64,000 bases of DNA from Anaerolineae bacterium (GCA_019912965.1 JAIOHM010000113.1:1-64000), one strand, 5' to 3'; shown: positions 24,945 to 35,445, counted from the stretch's first letter. Program-made: numbers and translations. The notes: generated by a model not told the origin, from the letters alone.

Positions 24945-26450
24945 ATGCACTACAACAATCCAGTCATTCCGGGATTTTATCCCGATCCCAGCGTTTGTCG
25001 TGTAGGGAGTGATTATTATCTGGTCACCAGCTCATTTGAATATTTTCCCGGTGTACCCATTTTTCATAGTCGTGATCTCGTTCATTGGCAGCAAATCGGA
25101 CACTGCCTGACCCGTAACAGCCAACTGCCATTAGGCAATACTGGAAGTTCCGGGGGAATTTACGCGCCGACTATTCGTTATCATCAAGGCCTGTTTTATA
25201 TGGTAACGACCAATGTCACGGTGGGAAAACATTTTTATGTTTATACGGACGATCCACGTGGGGAATGGTCGGAACCTGTCTGGATAGAACGCGCAGGCAT
25301 TGATCCATCATTCTTTTTTGATGATGGTAAGGTCTATTTTACGTGGACAAATCTGGGAGGTATCTACCAGAGCGAAATTGAGATTGAGACAGGAAAACTG
25401 CTCACACCCGATCAGTTGATCTGGTCAGGCACGGGAGGTCGCTACCCTGAAGCGCCGCATCTATACAAGATTAACGGCGGATATTATCTCATGATCGCCG
25501 AAGGGGGAACCGAATACGGACATATGGAAACTATCGCGCAAGCTTCCAATCCATGGGGGCCGTTTGAATCCTGTCCGCGTAACCCGATTCTCACTCATCG
25601 TAACCTCGGCGCTCACCTCATTCAGGCTACAGGACATGGCGATCTTGTAGAAGCTCATGATGGTAGCTGGTGGATGGTATTTTTGGGCTTCCGCTGTACG
25701 AATCAGTTTTCGCTCTATCACCACCTGGGGCGTGAAACCTTTTTAGCACCAGTTATCTGGGATAGTGACGGTTGGCCGATTGTTTACCACAATGGAACGA
25801 TTGATGAAACAATGGATGCAAATTGTTTGCCAACCCATCTCTTTGAAGGTGAAGCCGCACGTGACGAATTCGATACTCTGGCTCTCCGGTTTAGCTGGAA
25901 TTTCCTGCGAAATCCATCTTATGAGGCTTGGTCACTGGTAGAACGCCCCGGTTGGCTGCGTTTAAAAGGGTCAGCCTTCACCCTCAATGATTTGGCTTCG
26001 CCTGCTTTCATAGGCCGCCGCCAGCAGCATGGATCATGTCGAACAGCTGCATGCCTCGATTTCTCGCCTCAAAAAATGGGGGAAGAAGCAGGGCTGACAG
26101 TTCTCATGAACGAGACTCATCACTATGAAATTGGGCTGACTGACCAAGAGGGATCGCGCTGTGTCTTCGTCCGGCGACGTATTGGCGATTTGACTGCCGT
26201 CGTTGCACAGGAAACGATTACCGCAGGCATAGTAGAACTGAAGATTCAAGCATCCCCTGCATCCTATACATTTTCCTATGCTATCGGCAATCAACAGGAG
26301 CGCACCCTGATTTCTTGCAGTACGCGCTACCTGTCATCCGAAGTTGCCGGAGGGTTTACCGGGGTTTACATTGGTATGTATGCTACCGGAAATGGAGAAA
26401 CCGCGACGGTTCCGGCTGATTTTGACTGGTTTGAATACCAGCCGCTCTGA
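24945..26450 (+). CDS. GH43 glycosidase, beta-xylosidase/alpha-L-arabinofuranosidase type
   Basis: A 501-residue protein without signal peptide. The five-bladed propeller has the three catalytic carboxylates: base D14 in GFYPDPSV, pKa modulator D120 in AGIDPSFFF and general acid E169 in GRYPEAPHLYK. The opening (NPVIPGFYPDPSVCRVGSDYYLVTSS) and a C-terminal beta-sandwich (from about residue 310) match GH43 xylosidase-type enzymes. It would act in the cytoplasm on imported xylo- or arabino-oligosaccharides. It faces the Gfo/Idh gene convergently, 42 bp away, and belongs to the glycan-utilisation island. Confidence 0.9.
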   Translation: MHYNNPVIPGFYPDPSVCRVGSDYYLVTSSFEYFPGVPIFHSRDLVHWQQIGHCLTRNSQLPLGNTGSSGGIYAPTIRYHQGLFYMVTTNVTVGKHFYVYTDDPRGEWSEPVWIERAGIDPSFFFDDGKVYFTWTNLGGIYQSEIEIETGKLLTPDQLIWSGTGGRYPEAPHLYKINGGYYLMIAEGGTEYGHMETIAQASNPWGPFESCPRNPILTHRNLGAHLIQATGHGDLVEAHDGSWWMVFLGFRCTNQFSLYHHLGRETFLAPVIWDSDGWPIVYHNGTIDETMDANCLPTHLFEGEAARDEFDTLALRFSWNFLRNPSYEAWSLVERPGWLRLKGSAFTLNDLASPAFIGRRQQHGSCRTAACLDFSPQKMGEEAGLTVLMNETHHYEIGLTDQEGSRCVFVRRRIGDLTAVVAQETITAGIVELKIQASPASYTFSYAIGNQQERTLISCSTRYLSSEVAGGFTGVYIGMYATGNGETATVPADFDWFEYQPL

Positions 26451-26492
26451 GGCATTTCTACCACAGCTTCCGCTTTCAGAACCTTTCAAGCA

Positions 26493-27812
26493 TCAGGTAG
26501 TTACTTTGGCGCGTTCCGGCAAATGAAATAAATTAGGAATATGAATCATCTGACCACTCTGCATTGCCAGATTGCTTGCAATCCCCACAAGGATCGAAGC
26601 TGCCCCGTCAAGATGTGAAGCTGCACGGTGAAAAGGGTCATCAGCAGGGTTGGACAAAAAAATCTGTTCCAACATCACCGGGTCAGCGCCGCCATGTCCT
26701 CCATCGCCAACGGGTACATCTACGCTGTAGCTTTCGCCAAACATGGGGTGTACCCGCATGGTGGCAGATTTGAAAGCGCTTTTACTGGCTTTGGCAGCCC
26801 CATCGCCTTGTAGATGATTGATATTTTCGACAATTTCCAGTTCAACCCGCCCCTTTGTGCCAGTGATGGCAACCCGCAGCCCTTCCCAAGGACTGTAGGC
26901 GATGAGGCAGTAAGACAGCAGCACACCATTCTGATAGCGCACCGTCACATTCATGGTGTCTTCGATGGTGATGGGTTCGCCAAATACATTGCGATCCCGT
27001 AAATATCCTGTTTCGGCTTCAGCGTTGAGATACAACCCCTTGTAAACTGCCAGCTCATCCAGCGACAGCGCAAATGGGTCATTCCTAGCGGCTTCAATTC
27101 CGGTATAGCGGTCATAAGGATAGTATTCTCCTCGCCCTGCCGCGTTTTCGCGCCCATAAAACAACAGGTTGCCCATTGCAAAAACATCCTGTGGATAGGA
27201 ATCAATCCACCAATTGACCAGATCAAAATGATGGGTTGCCTTATGCACCAGCAAACCACCGCTGTTTTCTTTTTCCCGATGCCAACGGCGGAAATAATCT
27301 GCACCATGACTGGTATCCAGCATCCACGAAAAATCTACCGCCAATGGGCGTCCGACTATCCCCTCAAGGATCAATTCGCGCAGACGTGTATAAGCCGGGG
27401 CGTAGCGATAATTGAATGTTACTCGCAGATGTTTACCTGTGCGTTCAATGGCATCATAAATTGCCTTTAGCGACTCTAAGCTGGTAGTCATGGGTTTTTC
27501 GCTGATAACATCACAGCCCAATTCCATCGCCCGTATAATGTACAAGTGATGGGTTGCGTCTACCGTGGCTACAATGACCGCATCAGGATGCGTTTCTTGA
27601 ATCATCTGGTCAAATTGTGCCGCCAAGTAGGTGGGCAGCGGAAGTAACCCTCTTTCTGACAATCGGGTGTTGTACCAATCCATCCGAACCCGACTGAGAT
27701 CGCAAAACGCCACTAACTCCGCTACACTTGAATAGGTTGTGGTGATAGCATCCACAAACATGCCTGCCCGTGAACCTGTTCCCACCAGGGCATAACGCTT
27801 TTTATCCGACAT
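26493..27812 (-). CDS. Gfo/Idh/MocA family oxidoreductase
   Basis: A 439-residue NAD(P)-dependent enzyme. The Rossmann loop is [13 protein letters not shown], and the EKP motif is at residues 105-107 ([15 protein letters not shown]). The C-terminal beta-sheet domain includes [19 protein letters not shown] and DWSWMLD-like blocks and a [21 protein letters not shown] segment seen in carbohydrate-acting members. Substrate unknown: an oxidised or deoxy sugar released by the neighbouring rhamnosidase is plausible. AAGGATG precedes the ATG; it follows the GH78 gene by 70 bp on the same strand. Confidence 0.87.
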   Translation of the reverse strand: MSDKKRYALVGTGSRAGMFVDAITTTYSSVAELVAFCDLSRVRMDWYNTRLSERGLLPLPTYLAAQFDQMIQETHPDAVIVATVDATHHLYIIRAMELGCDVISEKPMTTSLESLKAIYDAIERTGKHLRVTFNYRYAPAYTRLRELILEGIVGRPLAVDFSWMLDTSHGADYFRRWHREKENSGGLLVHKATHHFDLVNWWIDSYPQDVFAMGNLLFYGRENAAGRGEYYPYDRYTGIEAARNDPFALSLDELAVYKGLYLNAEAETGYLRDRNVFGEPITIEDTMNVTVRYQNGVLLSYCLIAYSPWEGLRVAITGTKGRVELEIVENINHLQGDGAAKASKSAFKSATMRVHPMFGESYSVDVPVGDGGHGGADPVMLEQIFLSNPADDPFHRAASHLDGAASILVGIASNLAMQSGQMIHIPNLFHLPERAKVTT

Positions 27813-27882
27813 AGATCATCCTTCAAGCGAATTTCAATCCACAAAAACGCATCATGAGACGAAATGTTATCATCTGTGCAGG

Positions 27883-30555
27883 TCATATCGCAGCCGGTGA
27901 TGAATCTTCAAGCTGAACCTGCATATCATTTTCTAAAAACGGATACTCGATCTTGTAGCCGCCCGCGCCGAGCGTCAATTCCACACTATTCTCGATCTGT
28001 ACCCCTTCGCGCAGCTTGTGACCGTTGATCAATATCTCATTTGTGTACGCGTCAGGTAGCACTACTGTGGCCGATGCGTTGAACGGAATAGTGATTTCAA
28101 GAGTCAGACGACCCGCTTCATCGATATGCCAACCGCTTTCGTAAGTGCCCGCTGCCGAGTGATACCGCGCTTTAGCCCATTGGAGTAATTTATCTGGCTT
28201 AGGGGCGATCTTAGCGTGACGAAAACCGGTAACACCATCCTCGCCTGAGCATGGATTCAATCCACACATGTCGCGGTACATCCATTCAACAATTGATCCA
28301 TAGGCGTAGTGATTGAGCGAATTCATGCCTGTTGAGCTGATCGAGCCATCCGGATTGAGCGAATTCCACCGTTCCCAAATCGTCGTCGCGCCCAAGTTGA
28401 CGGCGTACAGCCACGAGGGGTAATCCTCATTGAGTAGCAGTTTATAAGCGAGGTCGTTGGCTCCAATATTTGAAAGCACCCGGCAGAGATAGGGTGTGCC
28501 AACAAAACCCGTCCGCAGGTGGATGTTGTCGGTGTTGAGCCTTGTGAGCAGATCATCTTTAACCCGTTCCAGATAAGCATCCGGTGCTAAATCCATAAAG
28601 AGGGTCAGTAGATATCCTGTTTGGGTAGGGATAGCCAACCGCCCGTTTGGGGTGAAATATTCCTTTTGAATGGCAGCTTTTACCTCTGCCGAAAGGCGCT
28701 CATAAGCATCCAACTGTTCTGTCTTGCCGAGCGCTGCGGCAGCTTTCGCCACCAACCGTGCCGAATAACAGTAGAAAGCCGATGAGATGAAGTCCTCCGG
28801 TGTGCCTCCCCTGCGCGGCGAAATCGGGTCGCTACCATCCAGCGCCAGCCAGTCGCCGAAGTGAAACCCTTCCGTCCATAGTCGCTTGCCGCCGGATGAG
28901 TCATCAACCTGCTTGATGTAATCTACCCAAGCGCACATACTCTCGAACTGCTGCTCCAGAATGCCAATATCACCGTAGAACTCGTATACATTCCAAGGGA
29001 CAACAGTTGCGGCGTCTCCCCATGCGCTGGAGCCGCTGCGGGATAGGTTAGACATTGGCACGATGTAAGGTACTGCACCGCCTAGTTTCGCCTGCTCTTT
29101 TGCAAGATCGTAGAGATATTTGGAAAAGAAGGCGCTGGTATCCATATTGAAACAGGCTGTACCCGCGAATATCTGAATATCGCCTGTCCATCCCAATCGC
29201 TCGTCACGCTGCGGGCAGTCAGTTGGAATGTCCAGGAAGTTGCCTTTCTGTCCCCACATAGCGTTCTTAAAAAGCTGGTTAACCTTCTCGTTCGATGTTT
29301 CAATTTCGCCAATGCTATCCATCTGCGAATAGACTACGCACCCCGTAAAATCGTCGAGGTTGATCTCGCCAACCCATCCAGAAATTTTGACGTATCTAAA
29401 GCCGTAAAAGGTGAAATACGGCTCTGCCACCGTCGCATGACCATCAGCAATATAAATGTACTCAGCCTTAGCCGTGCGCAGGTTATCGCGAAAGAAGTTT
29501 CCCTCTTGCAACACCTCGCCGAACTGGAGATGGATGCGAGTGCCCGGTGGCGCACTGGTTTTGAAGCGAAGCCACCCCGTTATGTTCTGTCCCATGTCCA
29601 GCACAGTTTCACCCGCTGGCGTATGGATTAACGCAACGGGTTTGATTTCTTCATTGATACAAACTGGAAGTGATCTTCTCGCCTCCAACCGGAGAATATC
29701 AATCTGAATGGGCTTTACACCAAACGCTTCGCTGGATGACTGTACCGACTTTTCAATGCGGGCGTCGTATGTTTCGCCGTCGAATATATCACTCTGGATA
29801 ACTGGGGAATGATGGGCTTTCCATGATGGATCGGTGACGACAATCAATTCCTGCCCATTTTCCAAGGTGATGTGCATTTCGCAGATCAGTGCAAACCGAT
29901 CTCCATAGAACCCAACGCTGCCCCCATTAGCACCATAACGTCCCTTGTACCATCCATTGCCCAGCATCACAGAAATCAGATTCGAGCCGACAGTAAGCTG
30001 ATCGGTGATGTCAAAAGTTTGATACTGAATCCACTGGTCATAGGCATTGCAGTAAGGAGTGAGGTATTCGTCGCTAACCTTCTTCCCATTCAGTTCAAAG
30101 TGATACAACCCCAAGCCGCAGATATACACCCGTGCCGCAACAACCTGAGCCGGAAGCTCAAAATAATGGTACAAAATCGGGTGTATGGAATTGTCCTCGC
30201 AATCTGGGGTGATCCACTCTGCCTGCCAGTTTTCGTCCATCTTGGATGTTTCAAACCAAGCAGTATCGCTTTCGGCACTTTCAGTTTCGCCCCAAACGTG
30301 GACTTTCCAAAAATAGCGGGTGCGCGGCTTGAGCGTGATTGGGGGACGGTAGGCCAAGCTGTCAATGCCGAAGCCATCGATCTTACCGCTGTCAAAAATA
30401 ATTTGCTCAAAGTCTGCATCAAAACTGATGAAAACCTGAGCAGCGGTTTGTACGGTATTTGGTGTGTCTTCAACAATCCAAGAAAAAGTTGGTTTTTCTA
30501 GAGCGAAGCCCAGAGGGTTTACGATGTGGTTGGTCTTGAGATGGATTATTTTCAC
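27883..30555 (-). CDS. GH78 alpha-L-rhamnosidase
   Basis: I place the start at the GTG at 30555 (GTGAGA upstream); the frame is open to 30588. The 890-residue product has an N-terminal beta-sandwich ending LKTNHIVNPLGFALEKPTFSW, further beta domains, and the catalytic (alpha/alpha)6 barrel with the hallmark DCPQRDERLGWTGDIQIF, whose Glu is the general acid in characterised GH78 enzymes. NHYAYGSIVEW near the end probably carries the general base. No signal peptide, so it acts on imported oligosaccharides, removing alpha-L-rhamnose. It is 270 bp downstream of the solute-binding protein gene and precedes the Gfo/Idh gene. Confidence 0.92.
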   Translation of the reverse strand: MKIIHLKTNHIVNPLGFALEKPTFSWIVEDTPNTVQTAAQVFISFDADFEQIIFDSGKIDGFGIDSLAYRPPITLKPRTRYFWKVHVWGETESAESDTAWFETSKMDENWQAEWITPDCEDNSIHPILYHYFELPAQVVAARVYICGLGLYHFELNGKKVSDEYLTPYCNAYDQWIQYQTFDITDQLTVGSNLISVMLGNGWYKGRYGANGGSVGFYGDRFALICEMHITLENGQELIVVTDPSWKAHHSPVIQSDIFDGETYDARIEKSVQSSSEAFGVKPIQIDILRLEARRSLPVCINEEIKPVALIHTPAGETVLDMGQNITGWLRFKTSAPPGTRIHLQFGEVLQEGNFFRDNLRTAKAEYIYIADGHATVAEPYFTFYGFRYVKISGWVGEINLDDFTGCVVYSQMDSIGEIETSNEKVNQLFKNAMWGQKGNFLDIPTDCPQRDERLGWTGDIQIFAGTACFNMDTSAFFSKYLYDLAKEQAKLGGAVPYIVPMSNLSRSGSSAWGDAATVVPWNVYEFYGDIGILEQQFESMCAWVDYIKQVDDSSGGKRLWTEGFHFGDWLALDGSDPISPRRGGTPEDFISSAFYCYSARLVAKAAAALGKTEQLDAYERLSAEVKAAIQKEYFTPNGRLAIPTQTGYLLTLFMDLAPDAYLERVKDDLLTRLNTDNIHLRTGFVGTPYLCRVLSNIGANDLAYKLLLNEDYPSWLYAVNLGATTIWERWNSLNPDGSISSTGMNSLNHYAYGSIVEWMYRDMCGLNPCSGEDGVTGFRHAKIAPKPDKLLQWAKARYHSAAGTYESGWHIDEAGRLTLEITIPFNASATVVLPDAYTNEILINGHKLREGVQIENSVELTLGAGGYKIEYPFLENDMQVQLEDSSPAAI

Positions 30556-30672
30556 GATTTTCTCACTGGCACAGTAAATCATCCTCAATACTTTATCCGG
30601 GATTTTCCCTCAGTATCCTTATCCCTGTTAGATTCAGTATCCGTCGGATGCATCGGGTTGCTTGCTCTAAGG

Positions 30673-30690
30673 TGATACGGTTTTGTATCA
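30673..30690 (-). promoter_or_regulatory. inverted repeat upstream of the GH78 gene
   Basis: TGATAC (30673-30678) and GTATCA (30685-30690) form a perfect dyad with a 6-bp spacer, about 120 bp before the rhamnosidase start. It could be an operator. It does not share the CGTGTCAA half-site of the two LacI promoters. In the same 302-bp gap there is also GGGTCT with AGACCC (30772-30805). Confidence 0.35.
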
Positions 30691-30814
30691 GGTTTTCGGG
30701 AGGGCATTATGATGGCATTTTGGTATGATTCATAGATGGGGAATTAACTACCATCTGTTAATTTCCAATCGGGTCTCTAGACCCCTGGAGGATTGTGAGA
30801 CCCGATACCTGACG

Positions 30815-30850
30815 AAAATGGCGCGGAAACCTATAATTCCGCGCCATTTG
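30815..30850 (-). terminator. intrinsic terminator of the solute-binding protein gene
   Basis: AAATGGCGCGGAA (30816-30828) and TTCCGCGCCATTT (30837-30849) form a perfect 13-bp stem with an 8-base loop; the minus strand continues TTCG, so the T-run is short. Confidence 0.65.
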
Positions 30851-30857
30851 TTGAAAG

Positions 30858-32171
30858 TTATTTGACTGCCAGACGCTCGATCAATGCCTGCAAGTCCTCA
30901 GCAGCCTGATCAACCGTAGACTGTTCATAGGCTACCTGCTGACCGATCAAGATAAGCTCGTTCACAAACTCCTGGTCGTTGGGGAGATTCGGCCCCTGTG
31001 GAATCGTACGATCAGCTATCACACTGTAGAGATGGTAAACCCCTGCGTCAATCGCAGAAGCCTGATCAGAGATTGCCTCACGCACGACTGGCGAGGAAGG
31101 CACACCACGATTGGTTTGGAGTATCGCGCCTGCCTCGGGGCTGGTAACGAAGAAGTTAACGAACAGGGCTGCCGCTTCCTTGTTTTGGCTGTTGTTGTTG
31201 ACAGCCAGGTACTGGCTCATCTGGATGGCGTAAGCGGGTTCGCCACCTGTGGGGAGCGTCGTGATACCAAGTTCATCGGTCATAGCTGCCTGATAGGCCG
31301 CCACCTGGTTGCTCCAGACCAGATTTATAACCGCATCGCCCGCTACCAGTGCCGAACTGTCTGGTCCGCTTTCAGTGTAGGTATAGGTGGTGTCCGCATC
31401 AGGGATTAGCCCTTCGGCACGCATATCCGCCCACATCTGAAGCCATGCTTTGGCGGAGTCAACCGTCGCGTAGGATTTGCCACCTTCGTCTAAAGTCCAG
31501 ATTGGAGTACCTTGTTGTGTGTAGAAATAGCTGAGGTAGTTGGCCTGATTAGTGCTGTTGTCCACGAAGGGTGCGACTCCTTCAGGGAGCTTTTCCTTAA
31601 GTTCTGCACCATAGGCGATAAGCTCTTCCCAACTCAGGTTGTCTGCGGGGAGTTCAGCCCCTGCCGCCTCGATTACCGTCTTGTTATAGACGAGGACAAG
31701 CGTATTCGTGCCGAGACTTACAGCATAGAGGTTGCCATCAACATCTGTCGCGGGGATAAGCGCGGTCTGATCAAACTGCTCAGGGGTGTCGATCAGAAGC
31801 TGTTCGCCGAGATAGTCATTGAGGGGTTCAAGGTACTGCTTGTAATCGGGCCAGTTGCCGCCGAACTGGATAATGTCGGGAGCGTTGTTGGCTGCTAGCT
31901 GGGTGTCGAGAATCTGAAAATGATCGCCGGCACCACCATTAGGCTCGCCTACGATGTTGATATCGGGATAGGCTGCCTCAAACAGATCGATAACCGCCAG
32001 GGTTCGTTGGGCGCGGTCATCGTTGCCCCACCACCCCATGCGGAGTTCGGCAGGGCCACCCGTGTAAGCGGGGAGTTCGGCGGCGTCGGTCTGTGCCATG
32101 ATCGGCTGGACGTATGCCATAATCATCAATGCCAGCAGTACCATAAGCCTCATTGCGTGAGTTTTTTTCAT
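30858..32171 (-). CDS. sugar ABC transporter solute-binding protein (family 1), arm 1
   Basis: A 437-residue lipoprotein-free exported protein: signal peptide MKKTHAMRLMVLLALMIMAYVQPIMA, then the family 1 pattern (ELRMGWWGNDDRAQRTLAVIDLFEAAYPDIN, APDIIQFGG). The RBS AGGAGATTTC precedes the ATG. It is the last of the MalFG-type permease pair, reading permease 1, permease 2, binding protein. No ATPase is present nearby. It probably captures an oligosaccharide with rhamnose residues, judged from the GH78 gene downstream; the ligand is inferred only. Confidence 0.88.
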   Translation of the reverse strand: MKKTHAMRLMVLLALMIMAYVQPIMAQTDAAELPAYTGGPAELRMGWWGNDDRAQRTLAVIDLFEAAYPDINIVGEPNGGAGDHFQILDTQLAANNAPDIIQFGGNWPDYKQYLEPLNDYLGEQLLIDTPEQFDQTALIPATDVDGNLYAVSLGTNTLVLVYNKTVIEAAGAELPADNLSWEELIAYGAELKEKLPEGVAPFVDNSTNQANYLSYFYTQQGTPIWTLDEGGKSYATVDSAKAWLQMWADMRAEGLIPDADTTYTYTESGPDSSALVAGDAVINLVWSNQVAAYQAAMTDELGITTLPTGGEPAYAIQMSQYLAVNNNSQNKEAAALFVNFFVTSPEAGAILQTNRGVPSSPVVREAISDQASAIDAGVYHLYSVIADRTIPQGPNLPNDQEFVNELILIGQQVAYEQSTVDQAAEDLQALIERLAVK

Positions 32172-32265
32172 CTTTGAAATCTCCTGTTTGTATAAATAAT
32201 TTGGGCGAAAAATCCCGAAATGTGTCCGCTTTCGTTATTTCATATTCATTTCCTCCTGTATGCTG

Positions 32266-33111
32266 CTAACCCTTTATGCCTGTGGTCGAGATTCCCTGCA
32301 CAAAATATCTTTGCAGGGTAAAAAAGAGGATGAAAGCAGGAATAATAGAGAGTGTTGCCATTGCCAGTGCACCTCCCCAGTTGGATACCGCGCCCGCGTC
32401 GCCCACGAACGTACGCAGCGCCCGCGATACTGTGAAGCTTTCTGGCCTTGTGAGATACAGCAGATGGTTGAAAAAATCATCCCATGTCCACAGAAAAGTG
32501 AACAGTGCTGTCGTTACCAGGGCGGGAGTGGCAAGCGGTATGATGATGCGCAGGAATACCCCAAGTTTTGTGCATCCATCGACAATCGCTGCCTCTTCAA
32601 TCTCTTTCGGCAGACTCCGCATGAACTGCACAAGCAGAAACACAAAGAACGCATCTGTTGCAAGGAATTTTGGCACAATTATGGGCAGGTACGAACCTAC
32701 CCATTCGAAGGTGTTGAACAGGATATAGCGCGGCACGAGCGTGACGTGCCCCGGCAGCATAAGCGTTACCATCATCACCATGAACAAGAAGCGCCTACCC
32801 GTGAATTTGAGCCGCGCGAAGGCGTATGCCGCCATTGAGCAGGAAATAAGGTTTCCCACAACAGCCACCAAGCACATGACAAGTGAGTTTATAAAGAAAG
32901 TCCCGAAGGATGTACCCGCGTAGCCTTGCCATCCGCTGATGTAGTTTTCAAGGGTTGCGGAGTTCGTTATAAGCCCCGGATTGCTGAAGATCATATTGTT
33001 GGGCTTGAATGAGCTGACGATCATCCAGATGACCGGGTAGATCATAAACAGCCCCAAGGCGGTTATGAACAGGTATGTCAGGGTGTGACGTAAAACCGTC
33101 TTGTTCCTCAT
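32266..33111 (-). CDS. carbohydrate ABC transporter permease, MalG type, arm 1
   Basis: The ATG at 33111 is preferred: GGAGAATAAG lies directly upstream and the product (281 residues, starting MRNKTVLRHTL) has the family length. Longer in-frame starts would overlap the first permease gene in another frame. Six transmembrane helices are visible, and the EAA loop that docks the ATPase is EEAAIVDGCTKLGVFLRIII with PLATP after it. It forms the membrane channel with the neighbouring permease. Confidence 0.9.
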   Translation of the reverse strand: MRNKTVLRHTLTYLFITALGLFMIYPVIWMIVSSFKPNNMIFSNPGLITNSATLENYISGWQGYAGTSFGTFFINSLVMCLVAVVGNLISCSMAAYAFARLKFTGRRFLFMVMMVTLMLPGHVTLVPRYILFNTFEWVGSYLPIIVPKFLATDAFFVFLLVQFMRSLPKEIEEAAIVDGCTKLGVFLRIIIPLATPALVTTALFTFLWTWDDFFNHLLYLTRPESFTVSRALRTFVGDAGAVSNWGGALAMATLSIIPAFILFFTLQRYFVQGISTTGIKG

Positions 33112-33112
33112 C

Positions 33113-34081
33113 TTATTCTCCGACACCATAGGAAACCCACCAATCCGAAGATCTAAAGACAATTGCTGTGAATACCCCAATAATGAGCAGCAGCACCCAT
33201 GCCATCGCTGACGCATACCCCATTTGGTGGTATGTCCATCCCTGAATATAGAGATGGAGTGTATAGAACAAGGTGGAATTGAGGACACCCCCCTTGCCAC
33301 CGCCGATGATATAAGCCTGGGTGAATACCTGGAACGCGGATATGATCTGTATGACCAGAGTGAAGAGAATAACCGGGGAGAGCAAGGGTATGGTTATGGA
33401 GAAGAACTGCCGTACCTTGGTTGCGCCGTCTACGCTTGCTGCATCGTAGTATTCTTGTGGGATTTGTTTTAGCCCCGCAAGGAAGATAATCATCGACGAG
33501 CCAAACTGCCACACCGTCAATAGAATAAGCGTCCAGAGTGCGAAGTTAGGATTGGTTATCCAACTGGGGAGATCGGTAAAGCCAAATGCTCCCAGAAAGG
33601 CATTTATCAGACCATCTTTCTCGAATAGTTTTCTCCATAGAACCGCAATTGCTACTGAGCCACCGAGGAGCGTGGGGATATAGTACACGACACGGTAGAA
33701 CGATATCCCTCGTAGTTTCTGGTTCATCAGCACTGCCACAGCGAGTGCGAAGACCAGTTTCAATGGCACGGATACGAAGACATAAGTCAACGTCACGGAA
33801 AGTGACTTCATGTAGTACGGATCCACGCGCACAATCTCACCCGCAGATCCGGTGAACTCAGACAGCCCAAACAGCGATCCAAACATTTTCTGATAATTGT
33901 CAAACCCAATCCATTGCGTCGAATCAGGCTTTGTGAAGTCATAATTCGTGAAACTGAGTCCCAACGAATACAACAAGGGGTAAAGCGTTAGTATGAAGAA
34001 ACCCACGAGCCATGGGGCGAGAAACATATAAGCCACGGCGTTGCGCCTGAAAAAGTCGCTGATATTGGATATTTTGAGCAT
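33113..34081 (-). CDS. carbohydrate ABC transporter permease, MalF type, arm 1
   Basis: A 322-residue permease. The ATG at 34081 has AAAGG upstream, and MLKISNISDFFRRNAVAYMFLAPWLVG is the usual beginning; in-frame codons continue to 34117. Six transmembrane helices and the EAA loop YYDAASVDGATKVRQFFSIT, followed by IPLLSP, are present. The stop codon is separated by one base from the start of the second permease, so they are coupled. The LacI gene ends 160 bp upstream. Confidence 0.9.
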   Translation of the reverse strand: MLKISNISDFFRRNAVAYMFLAPWLVGFFILTLYPLLYSLGLSFTNYDFTKPDSTQWIGFDNYQKMFGSLFGLSEFTGSAGEIVRVDPYYMKSLSVTLTYVFVSVPLKLVFALAVAVLMNQKLRGISFYRVVYYIPTLLGGSVAIAVLWRKLFEKDGLINAFLGAFGFTDLPSWITNPNFALWTLILLTVWQFGSSMIIFLAGLKQIPQEYYDAASVDGATKVRQFFSITIPLLSPVILFTLVIQIISAFQVFTQAYIIGGGKGGVLNSTLFYTLHLYIQGWTYHQMGYASAMAWVLLLIIGVFTAIVFRSSDWWVSYGVGE

Positions 34082-34240
34082 AAAAATTACCTTTACATTC
34101 GTTTTACAGGCATTCAAGCACCGCCATTGAGGCTGCGCCCCAACTATCGCTACTGACAGATGCCAGAAATATGCACGCGAAATTTTTATATGGCCTTATG
34201 TTTTGCAATGTTGTTTCGTCGAAGAACACTACCCTTTCCT

Positions 34241-35254
34241 TTATTCGTGTACTGGGCCTGTCGATTCACGAACGATAAGCCGCACATGAGCTGTCGTTAC
34301 CTGTTGGGGTAGGTCAGGCTCTACAAAGCGGTTAAGAAGGAGTCGAACTGCATCGCGTCCGCTGTCTTCCGCCATCCCTGAAACGGTTGTGAGACGTGGT
34401 GAAGTAAAGTCCGAAAACGGGATGTCATCGAAACCAGCAACAGAAATATCGCCCGGTACAGTCAATCCCAAGTCATTGGCGGCACGTATCACCGCAACCG
34501 CGAGCATGTCGTTAATGACCAGCAATGCTGTCGGACGATCCGGTTCGCTTAACAGGGTATAGGCAGCTTGGTAGGCATCTTTTAAACTTTCGCTGCAATG
34601 TATTTCGTTTGGCTGTAATCCGGCTTCCTCCAGTACTTCGCGGTAGATGAGCAGACGATCAAACCCCTGCACTTCATTGGAAATACCGTAGATAAACCCT
34701 ATTCGTCGGTGTCCTAGTTCAAGAAGATGTGCCATGAGTTCACGGGTTCCGCTGGAATACGCGTGGACAACATGGTCAAACTCTGCTTTGGCGGCTGTTA
34801 TCTCAACGACAGGACGCCCCGACTTCCGCAAATAATCGGTTAGCCTCGGCAGCAAATACTTAGCCGCTGCCAACAGGATAAAACCATCCACTGGCTGGCG
34901 TGTCAATTCGCGGATGGTGTTGGCTTCCTGTTGCTGATCCAGGGGGTGATGAGTCAGATGGAGACTATAACCGGCTTCCTGCAAACTTTCGGAAATGCCA
35001 GATAGGATTTGCCAGAAAAATGGATTCTGGATAACCGGAATGATGACACCAACGATATTGGTGCTGCCGCTGCGGAGCGATTGTGCCCGTGCATCCGGTT
35101 CATAACCGAGTTCAGCAATGGCATCCATCACACGCTGCCGGGTTTCATCTGAAATCGGAATTTTTAGTTCGGTCTGGTCGTTCAGCACATAGGACACAGT
35201 GGATCGAGAAACCCCTGCCCTTTGTGCAACATCTTTTTGTGTTGGTCGTTTCAT
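34241..35254 (-). CDS. LacI family transcriptional regulator, arm 1
   Basis: A 337-residue repressor. The start at 35254 gives the canonical MKRPTQKDVAQRAGVSRSTVSYVLN helix-turn-helix, followed by the hinge helix ARAQSLRSGSTNIVGVIIP and a periplasmic-binding-protein-like effector domain (residues 60-337) ending RESTGP. There is no Shine-Dalgarno sequence. It is about 55 percent identical by eye to the regulator at 39559, with nearly the same recognition helix (SRSTVSYVLN versus SRATVSYVLN). It likely represses itself through the dyad in its own promoter, and the downstream transporter. Confidence 0.9.
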   Translation of the reverse strand: MKRPTQKDVAQRAGVSRSTVSYVLNDQTELKIPISDETRQRVMDAIAELGYEPDARAQSLRSGSTNIVGVIIPVIQNPFFWQILSGISESLQEAGYSLHLTHHPLDQQQEANTIRELTRQPVDGFILLAAAKYLLPRLTDYLRKSGRPVVEITAAKAEFDHVVHAYSSGTRELMAHLLELGHRRIGFIYGISNEVQGFDRLLIYREVLEEAGLQPNEIHCSESLKDAYQAAYTLLSEPDRPTALLVINDMLAVAVIRAANDLGLTVPGDISVAGFDDIPFSDFTSPRLTTVSGMAEDSGRDAVRLLLNRFVEPDLPQQVTTAHVRLIVRESTGPVHE

Positions 35255-35281
35255 AAAATTAACGAGTGTTTTGATATTTTT

Positions 35282-35310
35282 ATTGTATCGTGTCGATTGA
35301 CACGTGTGAA
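35282..35310 (-). promoter_or_regulatory. promoter of the arm-1 lacI gene with operator in the spacer
   Basis: On the minus strand TTCACA (35305-35310) and TACAAT (35282-35287) are separated by 17 bases. Sixteen of those 17 are the perfect dyad CGTGTCAATCGACACG (35289-35304). A second overlapping near-palindrome, TTCACACGTGTCAA, lies at 35297-35310. Repressor bound here would block RNA polymerase directly, 20-50 bases upstream of the ATG, which suggests autoregulation. Confidence 0.68.
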
Positions 35311-35445
35311 TAAAGTGTAAAACCAATTTTAAAATTCGTCAAGGAATTCTGAGAACAGGTTATTTTCCTTGATGAGGCGACTATAAAATTATCTTGTGGG
35401 GGAAGAAGGGCTGTGGTATCTTGCCCTTCTGTTCCTAGCCTCTTT